Positions 44,689-52,595 of a stretch of 64,000 nucleotides of DNA are shown one piece after another. Below the pieces are notes generated by a model. It had not been told where the DNA came from. It saw nothing but the letters and a program-made list of their open reading frames with translations, and searched no databases. The translations under genes were made by a program, and so were the position numbers. The DNA is taken from assembly GCA_024398135.1 (NCBI GenBank), contig CP073750.1:2480001-2544000 (forward strand), in the 5' to 3' direction. Every line of letters begins with the position of its first letter. Within the stretch, counting starts at the first letter, position 1. This DNA is from a bacterium SCSIO 12643. GTDB taxonomy: Bacteria; Bacteroidota; Bacteroidia; Flavobacteriales_G; Salibacteraceae.

Positions 44689-47004
44689 CTAGAATTTCAG
44701 ACTAGCTCCAACACTTGGTAAAAACGGAAGTTGATTTACTCTGGTGTACGTGTTTCTGTCGAAATAGAAGATATTTTCTCTATCCAGGATATTGGTTACA
44801 CCTACATTCACTTCCAGGATGGTGTATTGCGAAATAGAGAATGTCTTAGCAATATCAACATCAAAACGCGCATAATCAGGTAGACGACCCTGGTTGATAG
44901 GAGCGAACTCTGTACCTAATGTTCCGTTACCCGTAATAAAGTCAGTTCCTAAACCTCCAGTGAAATCAAATTTCTCAAAATAACCATCCACTTGTGTGAA
45001 CGGGAATCCGGAACCAAAGTTGAAACGAGAGTTAATAGTCCAGTCTTTGTTTTCACCAAACTCATAACTACCTACAAGGTTTACATTATGTCTTCTGTCA
45101 AATACAGGTGCATATTCCTGGATACCGTCCCATCTTCTGGTATACCCATAAGAGTAAACTGCCCATAGGCTTAATCCTTTGTGTTTATAGCTTAAAGTGA
45201 AATCAGCACCGTAAGCATATCCATCCTCTACGATAAAGTCTTTTCTTAAGATTTCAGGTTGTGATCTGTTGTCTGCGTTATCCTCAAATATTTTGTAACG
45301 ATTAATTCCAATCAATTGGATGTAATCTTTATAATATCCTTCAATGTTAACAGAGAACCTTTTGTTGATGTCCCATTCCGCACCAAAAATGTAATGAATT
45401 GATTTCTGTAATCCAGAATTTACATCCTTAACCTCGCCATCTTTTGTAGTAAATGTGGAAGGTAAGTTTTCTGGACTGGATAAATAACCATTGAATAAGT
45501 TTACTACATCCTTATCCGAATTAGAACTAATTAGGTTTTGAGAATATAAACCCGTAGCTGCTTTTAAACGCACTTTTTTAGAAACGTTATATTTTGTTCC
45601 TAAACGTGGTTCAATTGAGAATTCATTTAACGAAGAATAATAGATTGCACGAACGGAAGGCTCAATTACCCATTTACCCGCTACAATTTTGTAATCAAAA
45701 TAACCAGAGAATTGAGTGGTATTTTGTACATCTTCAATTCTACGACCTAAGGTGTTGACATAATTGAAATCGGTTTTCATTCCAAGAATGTCGATACCGT
45801 ATTTGATTGCATTTTCTCCCTGGAAGTTTGTGAAATCTAAACCAACTTCGAAACCACCCACTTCAGATGCTCTATTACGATCTGCTTCTTGTTGTTCCAC
45901 TTTATAGTTGGAGAATGAGAAGTTACCTTCTAATAAAAGCGGAGAACCGGAAGGAACCAATACGAAATTACTACCTGCTCCATAAGATTTCCAATCTAGT
46001 TTAGATGAATTGTAATCTACATTATCATTAAAAGAGAATCCAAAAACGTTGAATTTACTACCATTAGATCCATGGAAGGCGATTTTACCATAACCATCAA
46101 CAAATGAATATGGCAGGCCTTCACCATCATTTACATATGAGTAAATGTTTTGACTGGTTTGATCCAAGTAAGAAGTTTTTGCTGCAAGTACATATGTAAT
46201 AGCTGAACCACCAATTTCAGTTGGTTTCTTTAAAGGACCGTTTAACATCAATTTCGCACCGAAAGTACTCGCACCTACTTTTCCTTCCATACGGCTTTTG
46301 TTTCCGTCAATGGTGCTAATGTTAATTGCCGAAGAAATTGCATTTCCGTGTTCTGCATTAAAACCACCAGTGCTTACATCAGCATTTTTGATGATATCAG
46401 TTTCAAATACAGAATACAAACCGATAGAGTGGAAAGGATTGTAGACATTCATTCCGTCCAACTGAACTCTATTTTGAACCGGGGAACCACCACGAATATA
46501 TAATTGTCCACCTTGATCACCAGTGAAAACCACCCCTGGTAAAACTTGCAGGTATTGCGCAATATCAGCTTCACCACCAACAGATGGAAGCTTTTGGATA
46601 TCCTTAACAGTGACTTTGATTTCAGAAACCTTTACCTCAGTTCTTTGTTCTTGTTGTTTTGCAGAAACCTCAAAAGCATCTAACTGCATAGTGGTTTCTT
46701 TGATTACCAATTTGATATTAACGATTTTACCCTTCTGAACATTCACCTGAACACGAGCAGTATCATATCCCAGAGCAGTACATATCACAGTGTGATTCCC
46801 TACAGGAGCTTTAGAAATCTGGAAATATCCATTGTCATCTGTTGTGGCACCAGTCGTTGTTCCTTCTAAGAAAACATTGGTGAAAATAATTGCTTCACCG
46901 GAAGCACCATCATATACGAAACCACGAATGACTCCTGTGTTTTGGGCTAATGCGAATGAAGAAAATAAAATGGATAAAATGAATAAAGTAAATTTTGATT
47001 TCAT
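44689..47004 (-). CDS. TonB-dependent outer-membrane receptor with CarboxypepD regulatory-like domain
   Basis: The start at 47004 gives 771 residues with a signal peptide ending SFALAQ; an ATG 12 codons upstream lies within the promoter region. Residues about 25-105 form a carboxypeptidase-D regulatory-like domain (GVIRGFVYDGASGEAI...TTDDNGYF). Next come the plug (about 130-240; LPSVGGEADIAQYLQVLPGV and LYIRGGSPVQNRVQLDGM) and a 22-strand-like barrel ending in Phe. No SusD gene is next to it, so a polysaccharide-utilisation role is not indicated. The ligand is unknown. It would be driven by an ExbB/ExbD/TonB system such as that at 30243-32134. Confidence 0.9.
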   Translation of the reverse strand: MKSKFTLFILSILFSSFALAQNTGVIRGFVYDGASGEAIIFTNVFLEGTTTGATTDDNGYFQISKAPVGNHTVICTALGYDTARVQVNVQKGKIVNIKLVIKETTMQLDAFEVSAKQQEQRTEVKVSEIKVTVKDIQKLPSVGGEADIAQYLQVLPGVVFTGDQGGQLYIRGGSPVQNRVQLDGMNVYNPFHSIGLYSVFETDIIKNADVSTGGFNAEHGNAISSAINISTIDGNKSRMEGKVGASTFGAKLMLNGPLKKPTEIGGSAITYVLAAKTSYLDQTSQNIYSYVNDGEGLPYSFVDGYGKIAFHGSNGSKFNVFGFSFNDNVDYNSSKLDWKSYGAGSNFVLVPSGSPLLLEGNFSFSNYKVEQQEADRNRASEVGGFEVGLDFTNFQGENAIKYGIDILGMKTDFNYVNTLGRRIEDVQNTTQFSGYFDYKIVAGKWVIEPSVRAIYYSSLNEFSIEPRLGTKYNVSKKVRLKAATGLYSQNLISSNSDKDVVNLFNGYLSSPENLPSTFTTKDGEVKDVNSGLQKSIHYIFGAEWDINKRFSVNIEGYYKDYIQLIGINRYKIFEDNADNRSQPEILRKDFIVEDGYAYGADFTLSYKHKGLSLWAVYSYGYTRRWDGIQEYAPVFDRRHNVNLVGSYEFGENKDWTINSRFNFGSGFPFTQVDGYFEKFDFTGGLGTDFITGNGTLGTEFAPINQGRLPDYARFDVDIAKTFSISQYTILEVNVGVTNILDRENIFYFDRNTYTRVNQLPFLPSVGASLKF

Positions 47005-47027
47005 ATTGTATTCTAGCTCGATTGTGG

Positions 47028-47057
47028 CAAATATACCCAAATAAGGATATCACGCAA
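47028..47057 (-). promoter_or_regulatory. Promoter of the TonB-dependent receptor gene
   Basis: On the minus strand TTG (47057-47055), 19 nt, TATATTTG (47035-47028), about 24 bp before the ATG at 47004. The position supports that start codon. Confidence 0.78.
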
Positions 47058-47127
47058 CATATATAGTATGATCGGAATTGTACGGGTATAAACGACTATT
47101 ATTTAAGGAAGTTGGGCAATGGACGAT

Positions 47128-48132
47128 TTAATTTTTTAAAATTTTAAATATTAATTCTTTGAGCAGCTCTCCAGCGGGGGTGCTCCCAGTATTTACGCCT
47201 TTTGATTTGAGATCATATTCTCGAATAAGTTCGATGGCTTTAACTGCTGCCTGGGCTGTAAAATTGGATTTTGCACTGAAATATTCATCAACAAAATACG
47301 GATTCACGCCAATCATTCGTGCAATGTCTTGTTTGCTGGACTTAGGCGAAAAATACATTAAAACCAGATTGGTAAAATACTTCCCTAAAATACCCAAAGT
47401 CATAACCAGTGGGTGCTCTTTTTGATGACTGGCAAAATAGGTGGCAATTTGCATTGCTTTTGGGAAATTCCGCGCTCCAAGCGCACGTTGCAATTCAAAG
47501 TTATTGTAGTCTTTGTTGATTCCAATGACTTCGTCAACCGTGGTATCTTCAATGAGTTCCCCTTTTGGAATGGAGATGAAAAGCTTTTCGATTTCGTTTG
47601 CTGCAAGCGATAGATTTGTACCTATTGATTCACTAATCAATAAAGTGGCTTTTGGCGAAATTTTCCTTTGATGTTGGTGGACGTAATCGGAGATCCATTT
47701 TTGCATTTGATTCTCATAGATCATTTTGCTTTCAAATGAAATCCCGTTTTTTTTGATGTGTTTAAATACCTTCTTACGACCATCTGGTTTTTTGTATTTA
47801 TACGCAAGAACCAATAGAGTAGAAGCTACGGGTTGACTCATATAATCTTCAAGACCTTCTACCTTTTTTAGATCCTGAGCTTCTTTAACGATGACTACCT
47901 GTTTCTCAGCCATCATGGGGTAACGTTTGGCTGTTTCTATGATGGAACCTACATCTGCATCTCTACCGTAAAAAACAGTTTGGTTAAATCCCTTTTCCGC
48001 TTCGGTAAGTACATTGTTGGCAATATAATCGGTGATTTTATCAATAAAAAAAGGTTCGTCACCGTATAATAAGTATACCGGTTTGTATTGACCTTGTTGG
48101 AGTTGTGTGATAATTTCAGGATATGTTGCCAT
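47128..48132 (-). CDS. holA: DNA polymerase III subunit delta
   Basis: 334 residues of the clamp-loader delta subunit, which opens the sliding clamp. The N-terminal PVYLLYGDEPFFIDKITDYI and FYGRDADVGSIIETAKRYPMM are characteristic, and the C-terminal third is helical with LGKYFTNLVLMYF. A TATTTTTG element just upstream may be its -7 box. It is divergent from the HsdR-N-type gene, an arrangement I recall from other members of the phylum. Confidence 0.93.
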   Translation of the reverse strand: MATYPEIITQLQQGQYKPVYLLYGDEPFFIDKITDYIANNVLTEAEKGFNQTVFYGRDADVGSIIETAKRYPMMAEKQVVIVKEAQDLKKVEGLEDYMSQPVASTLLVLAYKYKKPDGRKKVFKHIKKNGISFESKMIYENQMQKWISDYVHQHQRKISPKATLLISESIGTNLSLAANEIEKLFISIPKGELIEDTTVDEVIGINKDYNNFELQRALGARNFPKAMQIATYFASHQKEHPLVMTLGILGKYFTNLVLMYFSPKSSKQDIARMIGVNPYFVDEYFSAKSNFTAQAAVKAIELIREYDLKSKGVNTGSTPAGELLKELIFKILKN

Positions 48133-48266
48133 TCTCTAATTCTTGCGGTCAAAAATAGAATAGCAAATGATTTGTTGATGGGTTTTTGAGGAAATTATTT
48201 AGAACAAAAACGATTGAGAAAATTCTAGGTTTCTCAAGTCATTAAATTATTAATATAAAACATAAA

Positions 48267-48297
48267 TTGCCCGAATCTAAAAATGAAATTACATTTG
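48267..48297 (+). promoter_or_regulatory. Promoter of the HsdR-N-type gene
   Basis: TTG (48267-48269), 20 nt, TACATTTG (48290-48297). The -7 box ends five bases before the ATG at 48303, so the transcript may be leaderless or nearly so. The TTG at 48267 is therefore better read as the -33 box than as a start codon. Confidence 0.65.
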
Positions 48298-48302
48298 TGA
48301 GA

Positions 48303-48758
48303 ATGGCAGAAATAAGAGAACACGGAGGGTTTAAATTTAAAACCGATGCTGAGGGGAGAATCAGAATTTTTGATGAAATTCGAAATCAATTTGTAGTTAA
48401 TACACCAGAGGAGTGGGTCCGTCAAAATACGGTGAAGTATTTTCATGAAGATTTGGGATATCCCAAAAGTTTGATGGTTCTGGAAAAACAATTCCAACTT
48501 CATAGAAGAATCAAACGTACTGATATAGTAGTATATGATAATTCGGGTGCGCCACAAATTTTGGTAGAATGTAAACGTCCGAGTATCAAAATTACACAGT
48601 CCACTTTTGATCAGGCTTTTCGATACAATATCGTATTGAAAATACCGTACCTGGTGATTACCAATGGAGAAGAGTTGTATTGCTGCTATGTGGATGGTGA
48701 ACAAGTAACATTTATTAAAGACATTCCTTCGTATGCAGATTTTAAATATGAGAAATAA
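48303..48758 (+). CDS. Stand-alone HsdR-N-terminal-like (PD-(D/E)xK) protein
   Basis: 151 residues from the ATG at 48303. It matches the N-terminal nuclease domain of type I restriction R subunits (HSDR_N) but has no helicase part and no hsdM/hsdS neighbours. The nuclease-type core is Asp74 in KRTDIVVYD and Glu89-Cys-Lys91 in LVECKRP. TPEEWVRQNTVKYF before it is conserved in these small proteins. It is likely cytoplasmic, perhaps a DNA repair or editing nuclease, since its neighbour is holA; the role is unproven. Its 3' end overlaps the following protease gene by 11 bp. Confidence 0.85.
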   Translation: MAEIREHGGFKFKTDAEGRIRIFDEIRNQFVVNTPEEWVRQNTVKYFHEDLGYPKSLMVLEKQFQLHRRIKRTDIVVYDNSGAPQILVECKRPSIKITQSTFDQAFRYNIVLKIPYLVITNGEELYCCYVDGEQVTFIKDIPSYADFKYEK

Positions 48759-51519
48759 AATATGGAGTCTTGCGCTTCTGAGTATGTTGTCTTCATTGAT
48801 GTTACTTGGACAAGGACGAGTGAAAACGGATTTTGTCGCACAGAAGCTGGTGGTAAAGCTAAAGCCATCTCAAGCTGATTATTTTGAATCTCAAAGACGC
48901 GAAAGTGTGTTTAAGTTTTTGGTTGATCATCAGGAACGAATGTTTTCGAAATCACAACCATTGGCTTTTAAGACTGCAACAGAAAATCAGGTGGATTTAA
49001 GTCTTATTTATACTTTAAGTGTATTTCAAAATGTAGACCTGATGGATGTTAAACGAGAGTTGGAAAGTTTAAATGTCTTTGAATATGTAGAAAGAATACC
49101 GGTTAGATATACCACCGCAACACCAAATGATCCGAATCTGAATCTTCAAAACTATCTTGCTCAAATTAATGCCTTCACGGCTTGGGATGTAACTACCGGT
49201 AGTGCAACTGTAAAAGTGGGGATTGTGGATACCGGAACGGATATGGACCATCCCGACCTACAGTCTAAAATGTCAGAAAACGCAAATGATCCGATCAATG
49301 GAATTGATGATGATGGTGATGGGTATATTGACAATTTTAATGGATGGGATTTTGTAGATCAGGATGGAGAACCTCAAATTGTCGGAGGTTCACACGGGGT
49401 GCATGTAGCCGGTATCGCTGCGGCAGCAACAAATAATGGAGAAGGTGTGGCATCTATTGGGTATGAAACCGTATTTATGCCGATTCGAGCGGGAGATGGA
49501 AATATCATTACACATGGTTACGAGGGAATTGTATATGCGGCAGATATGGGTTGTGATATTATTAATTGCTCATGGGGCGGTTTTGATGCGTCTTCGTTAG
49601 AGCAGGATGTAATTAATTATGCGACATACAATAAAGGTGCTTTGGTAGTTTGTGCTGCAGGAAATCAAAATAGGGATCAAGCTTATTACCCGGCAGCATA
49701 CGAAAATGCATTTGCCGTTGCCGCAGTAAGTGGTGTGGATAAAAAGTCTACCATTTCTAATTATGGTTACTGGGTGGATATGACTGCTCCGGGAGAAAGT
49801 ATTTACTCTACAGTGAATGATGGTGGCTATAATAGCAATACGGGAACGTCAATGGCCGCACCAATGGTAGCTGGAGCTGCGGCTTTGGTGAAAGCGGTGT
49901 ATCCGCAATTATCCGGAAAACAAATTGCTGAAAAGCTGAAATTGGCTGGGAATGATATTTATGGAAGCAATCCAGCATATGCGAATAAACTGGGTAAAAG
50001 CAGATTGAATGTAGGAAATGCCGTAAGTGGAAGTATTCAGCAAGCATCTGTGATTTTTGAGAATATGAAAATCACCAACAAAACAGATGATGTATTCAAA
50101 GGAAATGATAGTCTTTTTGTTTCTGGAACTTTTACCAACTATTTGTCGCAATCGGGTAATGTCATCGCAACTATACAAACGAGTTCTCCTTATGTAACGG
50201 TTAATCATGATCAGGAAGATTTAGGAGTGATGAACGCTTTATTGCAGTTGGATAATTACGATACCCCTTTTTCGTTTAAAATTTCGGATACAGCTCCAAT
50301 CAATTCTATAGTGACTTTTGAGGTGGTGATTTCTGATGGAGTGTTTACAAACTCTCATTTTTTTGATGTGGTTGTAAATGTGGATTATCTCAACATTGCA
50401 ATAAACAATATTGCAATGAGTTTGGGATCAAAAGGTCAAGTTGGATACAACGGAAGAAATCAGAATCAGGGATTAGGAGTTCAGTATAAAGGTGGAATAT
50501 CTCAACTTTTTGAAGGCGGATTAATGATCGGTACCAATCAGAATGGATTTGTTCGGGTAGTGGATCGCGTTCGAAATGGAAATAATTCCTGGGATGATGA
50601 TTTTAAGTCAGAAGGGATTATTCAACGAAAAATACCGGCACCTATCGGAGCGTATTATTTGGAAGGCGTTTTTAATGATTCAAATGCACAAGCAGATACG
50701 ATTGGGCTTCAGGTGTTGTATAATGGATATGCATATACCGATGAGAAACATCAAAACTATGTGGTGTTAGAATATGAAGTGGTTAATACAAATAATACCG
50801 CATTAAACGATTTGCATGTAGGGTTATTTGCTGATTTTGATGTGTCAGATTATACGCATAATAAATCTCATACAGATTTAAAACGATATATGACCTATAC
50901 CAAAGATACTCAACTAAACACACCTTGTTTTGGCGTGCAATTATTGACTCCGGGAGAATTCCATAGTTATTGTATGGATAATGTGGATGGAGGTGCCGGA
51001 GGAGTAGATATTTATAATGGATATAATAATTCTAAAAAATACACCACGTTAAGTTCAAATAGATACTCTTCCGGAATCGGGAGTACAGATGGTAATGATG
51101 TGATTCAGGTAACTTCTATGGGAAATATTTCAATTGCCTCTGGAGATACGTTTAAAGTTGCATTTGCAATTTTGGCTGCGGATGCAGTGGTAATGCTGGA
51201 AGAAACTGCAGATTCTGCTTATTATAGATATAATGGAAGTTTGCCAACCTCAATTATAGAAAATGATCAGCCTGAAGTTTCCGTGAAAATGTATCCAAAT
51301 CCAACTGATGAGGTAGTGTTTATTGAAGTGCCGGAAACCGAGGGGAGAATTCAACAGGTTCGAATTTGGGATGTTACCGGAAAACAGGTTTATAGATTAG
51401 AAGGCGTAAATAATAGACACCAGATAAATATGTCTAATTTTATTGAGGGTGTGTATTTGGTTGAGGTACAGGTTGAAAGTGGGGTGTGGCGAAGTAAGTT
51501 GGTGAAAAATTCCAATTGA
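48748..51519 (+). CDS. Secreted subtilisin-family (S8) peptidase with T9SS type A tail
   Basis: 923 residues from the ATG at 48748, followed by a signal peptide (to about LLGQG). A prodomain-like part (about 25-125) precedes the S8 catalytic domain with Asp161 in GIVDTGTDMDHPDL, His216 in GGSHGVHVAG and Ser368 in GTSMAAPMVAG, so the triad is complete. Beta-rich domains follow to about 830. The last 80 residues form a T9SS C-terminal domain (VKMYPNPTDEVVFIEV, VRIWDVTGKQV, EGVYLVEVQ). Probably a surface or released protease for nutrient uptake. The start lies within the end of the HsdR-N-type gene, in another frame. Confidence 0.92.
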   Translation: MRNKIWSLALLSMLSSLMLLGQGRVKTDFVAQKLVVKLKPSQADYFESQRRESVFKFLVDHQERMFSKSQPLAFKTATENQVDLSLIYTLSVFQNVDLMDVKRELESLNVFEYVERIPVRYTTATPNDPNLNLQNYLAQINAFTAWDVTTGSATVKVGIVDTGTDMDHPDLQSKMSENANDPINGIDDDGDGYIDNFNGWDFVDQDGEPQIVGGSHGVHVAGIAAAATNNGEGVASIGYETVFMPIRAGDGNIITHGYEGIVYAADMGCDIINCSWGGFDASSLEQDVINYATYNKGALVVCAAGNQNRDQAYYPAAYENAFAVAAVSGVDKKSTISNYGYWVDMTAPGESIYSTVNDGGYNSNTGTSMAAPMVAGAAALVKAVYPQLSGKQIAEKLKLAGNDIYGSNPAYANKLGKSRLNVGNAVSGSIQQASVIFENMKITNKTDDVFKGNDSLFVSGTFTNYLSQSGNVIATIQTSSPYVTVNHDQEDLGVMNALLQLDNYDTPFSFKISDTAPINSIVTFEVVISDGVFTNSHFFDVVVNVDYLNIAINNIAMSLGSKGQVGYNGRNQNQGLGVQYKGGISQLFEGGLMIGTNQNGFVRVVDRVRNGNNSWDDDFKSEGIIQRKIPAPIGAYYLEGVFNDSNAQADTIGLQVLYNGYAYTDEKHQNYVVLEYEVVNTNNTALNDLHVGLFADFDVSDYTHNKSHTDLKRYMTYTKDTQLNTPCFGVQLLTPGEFHSYCMDNVDGGAGGVDIYNGYNNSKKYTTLSSNRYSSGIGSTDGNDVIQVTSMGNISIASGDTFKVAFAILAADAVVMLEETADSAYYRYNGSLPTSIIENDQPEVSVKMYPNPTDEVVFIEVPETEGRIQQVRIWDVTGKQVYRLEGVNNRHQINMSNFIEGVYLVEVQVESGVWRSKLVKNSN

Positions 51520-51574
51520 AATGCTTTTTAATTGGTTTGAATAATAATCTTTGCAGGCAAATTCAAAAAATACA

Positions 51575-52018
51575 ATGGGATTACAAGATATTTTATCTAT
51601 TTCAGGAAAGGGAGGCCTATTTAAGTTAGTTGGGTCAATGAAAAATGGAGTAATAGTAGAGTCTTTATTAGATGGTAAGAAATCTCCGGCTCATGCGCAC
51701 AACAGAATTAGTGCATTGTCAGATATCAGCATTTATGGTGAGGATGAAGAAAAGCCATTAGCTGAGATTATTAAGGCTATTGTAATTAAATTTAACGGAG
51801 AGCCGGTTCCATATAAAAAATGGAATGGAGCTGAGTTAAAAGCTGAATTTGCTGAAATATTTCCAGAGTTTGATGAGGATCGTGTGTATACTTCTGATTT
51901 AAAGAAGATCTATCAGTGGTCTAATCTTTTGATGGAAAAAGGTTTTGTGGATCTGGAGTGGGCAAATGCCTCTGAGGAAACTGAAGAGCCGAAAGAAGAG
52001 GTCAAAGAAGAAGAGTAG
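51575..52018 (+). CDS. DUF5606-family protein
   Basis: 147 residues from the ATG at 51575 (MGLQDILSISGKGGLFKLV), the characteristic start of the family; an upstream TTG is unlikely. The protein is soluble, with a helical middle and a Glu/Lys-rich acidic tail after about residue 130. DUF5606 proteins are confined to the Bacteroidota as far as I know, and their function is unknown. No signal peptide, so it is cytoplasmic. Confidence 0.85.
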   Translation: MGLQDILSISGKGGLFKLVGSMKNGVIVESLLDGKKSPAHAHNRISALSDISIYGEDEEKPLAEIIKAIVIKFNGEPVPYKKWNGAELKAEFAEIFPEFDEDRVYTSDLKKIYQWSNLLMEKGFVDLEWANASEETEEPKEEVKEEE

Positions 52019-52021
52019 ATT

Positions 52022-52429
52022 TTAGTCTAAAAAGAATTCTTTTTCATGCGGTTGAGGAATTCTACAGGTACTAAGCTGCCCAAACCATCGATAACGGTTT
52101 TTGGATATAAACCGATATATTGAATCTCTGATTATCGTTGGAATAAAAATAAAATAGGAAAGGAGCTTCCATGGAAATGGGAGCTTTTTTGTTATGTGAA
52201 GTATGGCTGTGGAGTGAGAATATGTTTGCCCATGATCAAAATAAATGATGGTTTCGTAATTACTTTGATCTGGTGATGAGATGTTTAGAGATTTTGCGGT
52301 TGGACCTTGAATCGGAGCGTATTTAAATATTTGTTTATTGTCTTTTTGAATAATCCAATCCACAGATTTATTACACAAGCCGCAATATCCGTCAAAGAAT
52401 ATTATGTTTTGGTTCTCGTTTGAAGCCAT
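52022..52429 (-). CDS. DCC-family thiol-disulfide oxidoreductase-like protein
   Basis: 135 residues of the DUF393/DCC family. The N-terminal IIFFDGYCGLCNKSVDWI contains the Cys16-x-x-Cys19 pair and the Asp-Gly preceding it, and YRWFGQLSTCRIP near the end has a further Cys. A membrane-like stretch lies at about 85-105. The family resembles thioredoxin folds, but reactions are poorly known. It is convergent with the DUF5606 gene with three bases between. Confidence 0.85.
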   Translation of the reverse strand: MASNENQNIIFFDGYCGLCNKSVDWIIQKDNKQIFKYAPIQGPTAKSLNISSPDQSNYETIIYFDHGQTYSHSTAILHITKKLPFPWKLLSYFIFIPTIIRDSIYRFISKNRYRWFGQLSTCRIPQPHEKEFFLD

Positions 52430-52513
52430 TTTACAAAAGTATAGTTTGTGGAAGTCAGGCTACGTTATTCAAATAGTGAAATACGTAAAAATATTTAGAT
52501 AACCTGAATTACA

Positions 52514-52544
52514 TTGGTTTAATTCGATTGAAATTTTATATTTG
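52514..52544 (+). promoter_or_regulatory. Promoter of secDF
   Basis: TTG (52514-52516), 20 nt, TATATTTG (52537-52544). The leader to the ATG at 52596 is about 46 nt. Confidence 0.7.
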
Positions 52545-52595
52545 CGCTCCTAAATTTTAAGGGGATATAATGCCCTAAAAATAAGTTAAATATAG

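Noticed and set aside
48234-48704. 156-residue open frame on the minus strand across the HsdR-N-type gene
   Set aside because: It is the reverse shadow of a conserved gene and would cross the promoter; composition is unlike neighbours.
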